Shown: positions 36,601 through 48,600 of the stretch, piece after piece
Numbering within the stretch: position 1 is the stretch's first letter
Layout: each line of letters begins with the position of its first letter
Assembly (NCBI GenBank): GCA_949361645.1
Contig: OX442430.1
Span: forward strand, 3,298,451 to 3,362,450
Direction of reading: 5' to 3'
Source: Spongilla lacustris
Taxonomy: Eukaryota; Porifera; Demospongiae; Spongillida; Spongillidae
DNA: 64,000 nt
Program-made: the position numbers and the translations under genes
The notes under the pieces: generated by a model
Seen by the model: the letters and a program-made list of their open reading frames with translations, nothing else
Told to the model about the DNA's origin: nothing
Databases searched by the model: none

Positions 36601-39600
36601 CTTCCATGTCGGGTACGGGTACGGGTACGTGTACTTCTGAGGCACCCTCCTAAACCTCTGAGGCCTCATGCTGCCCTAGCTCATATGCAGTAGTTTCGAC
36701 TGGAGGCAAATTGCATGATGGCTTCAGAAAACTCGAGTACCGGGCTACAACATAAGATCTATCAGACAGCTTGTCTACAACATTCCACGATTCCACTGCA
36801 TCTTCTTAGCTAAAATGTCTTGAACCAGAACTGGCTGCCCCACCTGCAGCAGTGGATGATCTCTCCGGGAGTTTGTTCAATTCTGTATCCCTTCCTGCCA
36901 GTGTACTTTTTTATTCCACATGTCATCCTGTACTTTGGGCAACAGTTTGTCGGTCGCCATTGCAATGGCTGCCCTTGTTCTCCATGCCAGGAACCATTGG
37001 CTTGGGCTTGAGTCTAATCCCACGGTAGGTGTGTTGCACCATTCCAATAGAGCCCAAAAGGGGTCTTTACTTCTTCTCAACATTTCTTTCACAATCTTAA
37101 CAGCTGATTCAGCCTTTCCATTAGACTGACTATTGTAAGATGATGACATTGTGTGTTGAAATTCCCAGCCTTTTGCAAACCCACTTAACTCCCTGGCAAT
37201 GAACTGTAGGCCCCCATCTGTTTGTATTACCCTAACCCTAACCCTCTCACTGCACACCTTAAGTACAAATTATTTATTACATCGTGCCAAATAATTGGTG
37301 TGCTACAAATCCTAGAATACAATACATCTATTTTTTTAAGGATCCAGATGTATGTTTAACATACACAAAATCATTTAAACGTCACTTAAGAATGAGGAGG
37401 ATGGAGGCAAGGTTCCCAAAATTGATGCTGCATTCCCTCTCTGAATGGTGACAGAACTTTTGCAGATAGTATGCAAGAGAGAAATTATGCCCAGTGATGT
37501 TCTCAATGTGGCAACCCAAGTCTGTCAAAAAAAGACATGGAGTGAGGGCTGCAGACTCCAATACATGTAGATTTAATGGCAACAGGTATGAAAGCATGGT
37601 ATGCATGGGAGGCGAGGTAACTACTTCTGAATCTTGTTCTGCTCCAACTGGTTAGCTGCTGCACATGCTTCAGAGGATGAGCTGGATAGATGGGAAGAGG
37701 CAAAAGTGTCTACACAGGTTGAATCCCAAACTAATAGTCTGCCATTTGACCACAGAACCATGGTGATTCCATTGGGACACACCGTCTACACGATCAAAAC
37801 CAGCGGGTTCTATCTGAGAAGGTATATTGGCAGAAGACAATACCCTATGCAAAATGTCATTTAGCATGGCATGGAGGAAGTGGCAACCAACGCTGAAACG
37901 AATACTGAGCCCATGCGTGCCAACTATAGAGTTCGTGGGCAACCAACAGTTGGATTCTTACGCAAACATCAAACTCATCACACTAGATAACAAAACCAGC
38001 ATAATACACGCATGCGCATATTTACACACTAATAGTTATACGGCATAACCAATACATTACACTCCTCCCCTGTAATTCCTCCCTCAAAATGCTCCCAGAA
38101 CAGCACCCCTTAACCAACACAATAGGTGTAGCATCATTGTGCACGCCTGCAAACACCAAGCAAGCACATATACCAAGCAAGCACATACATACACCAAAAG
38201 CTACAAACAATACACAGAGCGGTAAAAAACCTGATGCACAGAAAAAACCCTTTGGGAAAAAATCTGTGCCCTGGAAAACGCTCCCTATGATCTGGTATAG
38301 CTTGGTCAAGGAAAATCCGTTTGGAATCTACCTGCAGTATGAGAACAGCTCCGCCATTGCGGCACACATCACAAAACTGAACAAACAACCCCTCAACAGC
38401 AAACAACATTAACAAAAGTTGGCAGCACGTGCACGACACTTAGACTGAATAAGAGCACAGCTCAACTCCTATTTAAACCTCTACCCACGTGGCAATCACG
38501 TGCTGTACAACCAATCACAAACGGAGGGAGCATAGTTTCTGTCTAATTCATCGTGTTCAACCAACAGAAACGTATATCTGGATCTGTTTTGCCCGTACCT
38601 TCTCGGGTATCACCCTGTGATCTCCCAGATCCTCTGTAGTCCCCACCTTCCTTCTTGAGGTCAGTTCATTTGGGATAGTGTCTTCGTGTCTGTTCTCTTC
38701 TGTATCTTCTTCTAGGTCAGGATTCCAGCTATCATGAGTTTCTTCCCGCCCTCTCCTATTTGCCTTCACCATCTGGTCCGAATGTCGTTTCCATATAAGT
38801 CCATTAGGTAACTTCAACAGGTATGACTTTACACCAACCCTTGACATCACTGTAGCGTGTTGCCACCTCTCCTTTGCCATATGATAGTCTCTTGCCATCA
38901 CTTGATCCCCCTCCTCAAAACTGTGTTCTGTGGCCACTAGGGCCGCTCGATGTTTGGTCACCACTCTTCTCAGGTCCGGCCACAAGAGGTGAAGTCTGCT
39001 TATTAAGGTCCTCCCCATGCTGGGGAAGTTTCTGTTGTGCCATGTACTGCATTCCTGTAACTATGGATCAAATCCTACAAAGAATACCTAAATCCCAATG
39101 CTTGTTGGATGACAGTGGTCATAGGGAGAGATGAAGAATATTTTAGTGTACTCAATTAAGTATTGGAGCATCTAGACAAAAATAACACCATAAACCTGAA
39201 GAAGTGTGCATTTTTCCAGGAATGTATCACTTTTGCGGTCATCAGATTGATAAGGAGAGTTTACATAAGATGCTGGACAAGATCCAAGCAGTGGGAGAAG
39301 CACCACGGCCAGCCAAAGTTATTGAATTACAGTCCTTTTTAGGGCTTGTGAACTATCATAATCGATTTCTCCCAAACTTATTAACCAGGCTGACACCCTT
39401 ATATGAGTTGCTACAGAAAAACTCCACATGGAAGTGGCCAAAAAAATGCCAAGAGGCATTGGAAGAAGTGAAAGCATTGATCACATCAGAACAGGTATTG
39501 ACACACTTCACCCCGGATATACCCCTCACATTGGCATGTGATGCAAGTCCCTATGGACTGGGAGCTGTACTGTCACACACCATTTTAAAAGGAGTGGAAC

Positions 39601-42600
39601 GGCCAATAGCCTGTGCTTCACGGACCCTGACAGCAACAGAACAGAAGTGTAAAGGCCAGCTTTAATGTCAAGAAGTGCACAGCCAGAGTAGATACACAGT
39701 ACAAATATAGATGCACACGTCCAGTACGCATGTGCAATAAGTAACTAAGATGTTATGTTCGCTACACTATTCCCCTCCCTGGGGAACAAGTCCGTCAATA
39801 ATTAGTCGTATATATTATCTCCGAATCTTTCCGGCTTTTTGTGTCTTCGGTTGGACTTCCTGCTAGGTTGCACTTTTCATAGTGTTGACCCGCCGAATTC
39901 TGACATTCAGTAGTTGTGGTTCAATGATACCCTCTGGAGCTGGCTATAAGTGTTGTAGTTTCCTCTTTGGTTACCGGCCGGTTCCGAAATACTTCAACTT
40001 CAAGTGGTTCTGGTTCGTCTTTCGTCATTCGTCATTACCCTCTAGAGGTTCTGTTGTAGTTGCCTCTTCATGTGTAAGGAGTGAGGGCGTGGTCCCCTGA
40101 TCCTCGTCCTGTTGAACTGCGATTTCCTCCAAGGGTGTGGCTTCCGGTAGAGTTACACATGGCTTCAAACTATCAAAATGAATCACAGTACGCCTTCGAC
40201 GAGAGTCCCTGTGTTGAAGCAAAAACAAAACATCACTTATTTGTTTTACTACCCTGTATGGTATCGATGCAGCTTTGGTGATTTTCCCCGAGGAACTGCT
40301 GGGCAATGTAGCCATACCAGATCATCCACCGCGTATGGTTTACCATGTGTAGCTCTAGCGTATAGAGCCTTTTGCCGTTGATGTCGCAGTCCCATCCTTT
40401 CTCTAACCTGGTGGTAGGCACTCTCCAGACGTAGTCTCAGATCCAGTTCATACTGATTAACCTGTGCGGGAGTGGTAGAAAGGGGAAGGCCATACATGAC
40501 ATCAGCAGGGAGGCGTGCCTCCTGACCAAACATCAAATAAAAGGGTGTGCACCCAATTGACTCTTGCACACTAGTACAGTAGGCCAGCATGACCATTGGG
40601 AGATTAAGGTCCCACTCATATTCATTCTCAGACGCTGCAAGACTGAGGAGGTTAAGCAGTGTACGGTTAAATCTTTCCACTAGACCGTCTGATTGGGGAT
40701 GGTAAGGCGTAGTTCTGGTTTTGACTATGCCTAGCAATTGGCATACTTCCTTCAGCAAGCTAGATTCAGTTACGGCCCTGGTCGGTATGGAGAATATCGG
40801 GCACTCTAAAATGACTGACAAAATGGTGCACAAATATATCCGCAACCGTCCCCGCCTCCATATTGGGCATTGGGTATGCCTCCATCCATTTGGTAAAATA
40901 TTCACCCACTACTAGCACATACCTGTTACCTCTATCAGTCAAAGGCAGGGGCCCGAGTATGTCCATAGCGACTTGCTACAGTGGATAGACAGCTATGTCA
41001 GTTTGAAGAAGAGCCCTCCTGGTTTTAGATGGTGACTTTCTCGAAGCACACTTTTCACAGTTTTTGCACCAATTTTCCACATCGTGACGTTGTCCTGGCC
41101 AGTAGAATCTGAAACGAATCTTCTCCAACATCCTTCTTGTGCCAAAGTGGCTACCACTGCATGCATCATGATACTGTTTCAAAATGCTTCGAATCCAAGA
41201 TTTTGGCACTACTAGTTGCAGATGAAGATTAAACCCCCCTCCAGGAACATCCAACCATTGGCGATAAAGAATTCCATCTTTCAGTAACAGATGGTTTTTC
41301 TGCAGTAGCTACCGCTAGTGGGAAGAGCAGGAGGAATATTATTGTTTAACAGCCATGATATAACTTGCTGCAGATTAGAATCCTCCTTTTGTCCCTTCTT
41401 TGGATCACTGTCCAGCCTATTGTCAGCAGCCATTGCAGCATTGCTTACGTCATCTTCAATGGGAAGTTCCTTGTCAAAACTGATGTGGGGGTGGGGCTCA
41501 AGGCCACATTGCTTGCAAGGGAACCTTGATAGCGCATCAGCGTTACCATGCTTGGCTCCGGGATGATGCTGGATCTGGAAATCATATTCAGCTAAAATGC
41601 CCAACCACCGAGCCACCTGCCCTTGTGGCTCTTTGAAACTTTTCAACCACTGCAAGAAATTGTGATCTGTACGTATAACAAAACGATGACCCTACAGATA
41701 GGCACGGAAGTAGCGGACCGCCCACACAACTGCCAACATCTCCCGCCTTGTAGCGCAGCATTGACGTTCAGCTTTTGTCAGCACCCTGCTGGCATAAGCA
41801 ATGACATGTCTGTCTCCATCTTGTGACAGCACAGCTCCAAGACTGTCCTTGCTAGCATCCGTATCCACGACAAAAGTCTTGTCAAACTGCGGAAAAGACA
41901 AGATTGGCGGTGATAGTATCTTACTTTTTAATGCTACAAAAGCATCTTCACACTGTGTCGTCCAATGCCAAGGCTTTCATCTTTTTGTTAAGGTATGCAA
42001 CGGGGCAGCAATTTGGGAGAAGTTCGGAATGAACTTTCTGTAGTAGGAAACAAATCCCAGAAAACGACGTAGGCTCTCCCAACTGTCAGGCACAGTCCAG
42101 TCACGAACACGACTAATCTTGGTAGGATCTGCCTTCACGCCCTTCTCCAACACAATGTGCCCCAGATACTGCACACTTTTGGATAATAGTTGGCACTTGC
42201 TTGGCTTTTTCTTGAGGCCTGCATCCTTCAATCTTCGAAGAACTTCGGCAAGGCACTGCAAGTGTTCCGCAATGGTTTGGCTGAAAATAATAATGCCATC
42301 GAGATATACGAAACACGTTTCCCAGCGTAACCCTGACAGTACCAGGCTCATCAGCCTCTCAAAGGTACTGGGGGCGTTGGTCAGTCCAAACTGCATGACT
42401 CGAAACTGGTGAAGTCCAAATGGTGTGGCGAATGCAGTGTCAGCAGGATCCAATTCCACCTGCCAGTACCCACTGGCTAAATCAAGAACCAAGAATAGCT
42501 TCGTCCCCTCCAGACTGTCTAATGCGCCATCAATTCTGGGGGTTGGATGCACATCCTTTTTAGTTACATCATTTACACGACGGAAATCAATGCATAACCT

Positions 42601-45600
42601 GTACCTGTGTCTTTTTTTTGCAAGCACAATAGGAGATGACTTCAGCTGGCTCCACAATTCCCTGATCCAGCATCCCCTTTATCATATTTTGCACCAATCC
42701 TCTTTGATGGAAGGGCAACCTGCGGGCTGTCTGATGAATGGGCGTGGCATTTCCTGTATCAATCTTGGGACATAACACACTTGTACGTTCCAAATCACCA
42801 TCGCCCACAGAAATTACATCTGAATGCTCTTTCAATAGAGCCCTTAATACCTCGTGTTCACTTACCGTTATGCCCTGTACCTTTATCGAGATTTCCTCTA
42901 TTGCCTTGCAGATGGCTTCATCTGATCGAACAGCTGGCTTTTTATCCAGTGACAGCTCCACTAAGCCCACCATGTTTGACTATCCCAGCCAAGACAACTC
43001 ACCAATTGTTTCTTCCTTACCATACAAGGGTACTGGAACTGCTGTTGGATTCAGCAACTGTACTGTGGTCTGTCCATTGTGAGTTGGTGATACAGAGTGA
43101 GCAACAAGTAGACCACCATGCTTGTCAGGGAACTCTGGCTTCGGTTCAAATAGGCCTATGCAGTCGGATACTCTTCTCCTTAGCTAGCTCCAGGTCGACT
43201 GGAAGCTGGACTTGATGGAAGGCAGGAATAACAGTTGACTCAAAAACCATCACATGACACGTAAATGCACATTCACCTCGCTGTAACATGTGTACAGGTT
43301 TAGCACAACCTGCTTTTGTTAGGAGCTTGTTCTTCACATGAGTGACACAATGACCTTTCTCCAAGAAGTCTGTTCCCAGTAAACACTCTCCTTAACAACA
43401 AGTACCTTATGCACCCCAACATATTCTCCCACCTGGAAGGACACTTCTGCCGGCCTGCAAATGGGAAGATTCTCACCATTTACCGCCTTTACTGGGCCAG
43501 CAGATGGCTGTAGATTTCTCCTCCCTTGTACCGCTTCCTTCCAAACTTTTTCGTGCAGCAACGTAACCGACGATTCTGTGTTAACTAACATAGGTGTTAT
43601 ATGGCCCTCCACCGTGCCTTGCACTGTCAGGGTACACGCAACTGCTGACGTAAACTGAGCTGACCTTTCCATTGTGGTTTTACCCTTAGCCACCCTTCTT
43701 TGTGGACAGTTTCTACAAAAATGTCCAGGCTTTCCGCACCTCCAGCAGATGCTTCTTTTATCTGTTTTGGTCTCTTCACCATTAGCACGCAACTTCCCCA
43801 GCTGCTGAGATAAAGACCATACCTGCGCGACCAACTCCTGGTAGTCGTCTCCACTTTGGTTTTTCAGACTCTCCAGCAGTATACCGATATGACACATCGT
43901 CCGACACACCAGCAGTCAGCTTCGTGGCTTCAAGGCTTCGTTGTACCAATTCTACCGCCTCTAGCTGGGTGGCCAGCGTGACAGCATTGTCCAATGTCTG
44001 CGGCTGCTCTTGCAACAACTTCAGCTGTGTTGTGGAAGAAAGCACACCATTAATAAATTGGTTACGTGCCATTTCCAGCCTGTCTTTTGGTTGCCATGAA
44101 GGAAAAGCTCTATCAGCCAACATTCGCAGCCGTGCGGCAAACTCTGTGAGAGGCTCAGCGCTCTTCTGCTGTGCCATGTGAAGTTTTCGTTGCTTTTCAA
44201 ACTCTACGCCTGGAGGGGCAAACTGCGTCTCCAAGCACTTCTTCACCGCTGTATAATCAATGGCATCGTCAACCCATTTGACTCACGATATGGAAAGCCT
44301 CGTCTTCTATCAACGAGACAAGCTCCTGGTCTTTCTTTTCGTCTGGTACATTCGCTTCTTTCAGATACAACTCCACGCGTTGAGAGCACACATCCAGTAC
44401 GCATGTGTAATAATTAACTAAGATCTTATGTTTGCTACAAAAGTATGCACAAATGGACAAGGAAGCAACAGCTTTAATTTAGGAGATAAAACATTTCCAT
44501 CAGGTAAACAATTTACACTGATAACGGATCACCAACCACTGACAGCAATTTTTATTCCAGAGAAGGGTGTTTCCACTACCACTGCGGCTCGCCTACAAAG
44601 ATATGGACTATTCTTGTCAGGATACAGCTTCAACATAGTATACCGGAATACAACACTTCACGGTAATGCACACCTGGGGGTCACCAAGGAAGAAGAGGAA
44701 GAAGTGAAACTACTGGCAATTCAGCAAATTGAACCATTACCTGTGACGGCAGAAGACATAAGAACAGACACACAAAGAGACCCTACCTTGGCTAAACTGT
44801 ATCAGTTTGGGATGCAAGGATGGCACCTTGATGTTGGAAGATACCTGAAACCATATCTGAATAGAAAAGACAAACTGACAATAGAGCTGGACTGTTTGAT
44901 GTGGGGGATGCGTGTAGTGGTACCAAAGAAATTTTAAGAGAAAGTGTTGGAGGAACTGCATGGTGGACACATAGGGGTCATCAAGATGAAAAGTTTGGCT
45001 CGATGTCACATATGGTGGCCTGGCATTGACAAAGGTATTGAAGAAATCACCAGATCATGTGAAGGTTGTCTATTGATGAAACGGAACCCAAAGCTGACAC
45101 CAGTACATCCGTGGGAGTTCCCGGAAGGGCCTTGGCAGAGGGTTCAAATTAAATTTGCGGGACCCTTTGAGGGCAGAATGTTTTTGGTTGCTGTAGATGC
45201 GTATTCGAAGTGGCCTGAAGTAATGATTATGGAGAGAACAACGACTACCCAAACAATCGACCACCTGCGGAATTTATTTGCACGATGGGGAATTCCCCAG
45301 CAGGTTGTAAGTGACAATGGACCACAGTTTGTGTCAGAGGAATTCACAAGGTTCATAAAAGCAAACAATATTAAGCACACCAAATCGAGCCCTTACCACC
45401 TGGCAACTAATGGCCTTGCAGAACATTTCATTCAAACTTTCAAACAGGCCCTAAAAACGTCACGAAAAGGAAAAAGATCGTTGGAACACAGAATGGCTGA
45501 CTTCCTAATAAGGTACAGGAATGTAGTACATGCCACAACAGAAACTTCCCCAGCACAGCTTGATTGTTCCATCCGGTTTTGGGACTACTACAATCGGGGT

Positions 45601-48600
45601 CCATTCTATGGGGGTTATTATCCCCTCTTTCTGTAGCCATTCTATTTCCGCATCCACTTTTGCTCTTAGGGAGTAGGGCACAGGTCTAGCCTTGAGAAAG
45701 ACTGGTGTACATCCTTCCTTTATGTTTAGTTTGGCCTTTGTACCTTTTAAAACTCCTAATTCTTCTCTTTGCAGTTTTGGGCCTTGAGGCTCTCTTATTC
45801 TCCTCTTTGTATTGTACAGTTTTGATCATTTTCCAATCCAAGGGAATACTTTCCAACCAATTCCGCCCTATTAAAGGTGGTCCCTCTCCTTCCACCACCA
45901 ATAAGGAAAATGTCCGCTCTTTGCCTTCCTTCTTCACTCTGACTTGCAACTCTCCCTTGGTGCATATTTGCTCTCCTGTGTAGGTCCTTAACCGAGTTTT
46001 TGTCTTTTTCATGGGGATATGTGAAAACCTCAGTAGATGTTGATAACCATTAAGGACACTACTACACCTGTATCCAGTTCCGTGCATATTATTTTCCCTT
46101 CTACCATGATGCCTATACACATGGGGTTTCTAGCACTCCATTTCTTCCCTATTGTGTTGACTTGACCCCAGTTAACTTGATTTTCTTCTCTCCTTTCCCT
46201 CTCTTCTTGGTCTACATCTTCCTATCTTGCAACTTCTTTTACCTTGCTGGCCTTTGATTTACAAACCTTCTCTGTGTGCCCCCTTTTGTTGCAGCATCTG
46301 CACAACAACTTATAAAGTAACACCTATCTGGCCCATGTCCGTTTCCTCCACAACGGTAGCAGCTACTGGTTATTCAGTGAAAGGAGCGTTTTGGGTTGTG
46401 CGCAGGAATCTTATGTACTTCCGATATTCCTTCATGTAATTCAGCCACATCTCTTTTTGCTCTCTCTGCTACCTCCGCAATTTCTAAAGCCTTCGCAAAG
46501 GTGAGATTGGCCTTTGTTAACAGACACTTTTGTACGCCTTTGTCCCTGATTCCGCATCTAGTCTGTCACGTACATGTAACATGTCCAATAAACTGTCACC
46601 AAAAGCACAATGTTCGGCTAACCTTTGAAGGCTGGCTATATACACTCTAATTCCTTCTCCTTCCTTCTGGTCCCTGTTGTTGAACCTAAACCGCTGGCTC
46701 AGCCACAATCGAACAAGTTGCACTATTTCTGCTTGTGGCCTGTATGTTCTCTCTCCCATTTACGTGTACATGTGTATTGACCTTTAGACCCTCCTGTCCC
46801 CTTTGAGCACGCAAACCTCTATTGCCACCCCCCTGTAAAACTAATACAGAGGCTCGGTTTGGAGCTAGAAACACAACCATACATAATAGACCTGAATTGT
46901 GTGCAAAAAGTATTAATTATCTCTGCATTAGTGGCTCTTACTATTTTTCATTCCTCAGGGAGGCTTCAAAGTTTCTCCTGCTGGATATGCTCACATGACC
47001 CATGCCCTCAGTGCTCTTGCTGATGGAAAAGTTGTTATTGCCCTAGAGGTAAAGTGTATTAACATGGCAATGCTGGTCTAAGCAACATACGCCTTGTATC
47101 ATTTCCTTCCTCACTTTTCCACCTCTCACACCTCCTCTCCTCCCTCAACCCCTCTTGCCCCTCACTCCTCGCTTTGCTCCTTTCCCCGTTCCACCCTTTT
47201 CTTCCTACCCTCCCCTCTCCACCACTTTTCTTCCTCCCCTCCCCTCTCCCTCTCTTTTCTTCTCCTCCCCTCCCTCCCTTTTTACCATTCCCTCCCTATT
47301 ATTTACTACCCTCTCCCACCCATAATCCTCCTCTCTCCTTCATTCTACCTGTTTCTCAATGCTCACCTCCCATTCCCTCAAGGGTGGTTATAACCTTAAC
47401 TCTGTCTCAGCCTCCACGTGTGCCTGTGTAGCAGCACTCCTTGGAGACCCTCTACCCAGAGTGTCCTCCCTTGCTCCCAACATTGAGTAAGTTGTGCATC
47501 TGTTTATCCAAAATGTTCCACCATGATACCCACATTTTTTGCAAGTGTATCACAGCAAGGGTCAGGCTCACATGCAATGACCACTGTACCTACAAATCAC
47601 CACACTACTACTGGACCACTTCCATCTCATGCTTGTTTTGATCCACAACCTGCACCCTTAACTCTTCCATCCCCCCCCCCCCCCTTTTTTTAGGGGCCTA
47701 CAATGCATAGAAGATGTCCTTCGATATCTGTCAAGACACTGGTGCTCCTTGCGGCTCAATGGTGGGTGTGGCGTTGGTGTAGTTTTGTAGCCTTACTTCC
47801 TGTCCCACCACAGCTGCCTTGCACAACACTGCTAATCTGAAAACAACAGCAGGAAATTATGCATACAGGGATACCCATGTACGGATGGGCAATACACAAC
47901 ACAATATTGTACAGTGTTGCATTCAATGGAAGAGCTACAGCTTCAGGCCACTTAGAAAGTAGTATTTGCAGGTTATCAGATACCTATATAATTGTACATG
48001 TAACAAGGTCTATACAATTGTCAACTCAAATGAAACAGCTCTATAAGGCATTTCTAAACATCCATTGACCTTTATCCCACTTCTATAACAAGTAGTAGAA
48101 TTCCATGGGATGTGTTGTCTCTCACTGCACACCTTATTAAATTCAAATTTTATAACATCATGCCAAATAATGAGTGTGCTAGAAATCCTAGAATACAATA
48201 CATCTAGTTTTTTTAAGGATCCAACTGTACGTATAACATACACAAAACAGTATTGTACATTGTTGCATGCAAGTACTATAATCACATCCTCCATGCATAG
48301 AAAACTGGTAGATGTAAATTATCAAATCTGTAACATCTTTCATGTTTCAAATACCTGACATTATCTGATGTGTGCATGGGTTTTTGCACTGTGATGTCAC
48401 ATAGCAGATATCTTTAGGGCAAGAGTGGGGGGATATTCCATAATGCTAGAACTCTCACGAATGTACATGTACATGTATGAGTATATCGTATATAACTGTG
48501 ACTGCTTGTACATGTAGATCTGTGGGCACCTACCCCCAGCTGCAATACAACTGCTGCCTCCAACATTCCTGCCAGTGGTTCCAGTCCAAACTCTGAAAAC

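Larger units (their letters stand above)
39648..44439 (-). mobile_element. Nested Ty3/gypsy element
   Basis: Inserted within the RNase H frame of the outer element: the frame breaks at ACAGAAG (39641-39647) and resumes at AAAGTATGCAC (44440), so the target duplication is four bases, GAAG against AAAG with one change. Left LTR 39648-39766; right LTR kept only as its outer 54 bp (44386-44439), joined directly to gag codons, so the 5' LTR remainder, PBS and gag start are deleted. Gene order gag, protease, RT, RNase H, integrase on the minus strand. RT active site is YLDG, not YLDD, and many stops exist. Confidence 0.9.
38557..46780. mobile_element. Ty3/gypsy element with inverted middle and nested second element
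   Basis: The right end (46780 to about 45560) is minus strand: gag, protease, start of RT. The middle is plus strand: RT end and RNase H (39050-39647), then RNase H and integrase (44440-45560). The left end (39045-38557) is minus strand again: integrase C-terminus. The pieces join up as one K02A2.6-like element if 39050-45560 is flipped, leaving about 80 RT codons missing at one junction and about 28 bp duplicated in inverted form at the other (CAACAGAAACTTCCCCAGCA at 45537-45556, its reverse complement at 39018-39037). A second gypsy element (39648-44439) sits inside the inverted part. The gag start and both LTRs are not seen. Confidence 0.78.

Noticed and set aside
38089..38412. 107-codon plus-strand frame starting MLPEQHPLTN
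   Set aside because: No domain, low-complexity Lys/Pro composition, and located in the untranslated part of transposon debris.
47094..47431. Ser/Pro/Leu-rich frames of 85-99 codons
   Set aside because: They translate the polypyrimidine tract before HDAC exon f, which has a proper acceptor and a different frame.
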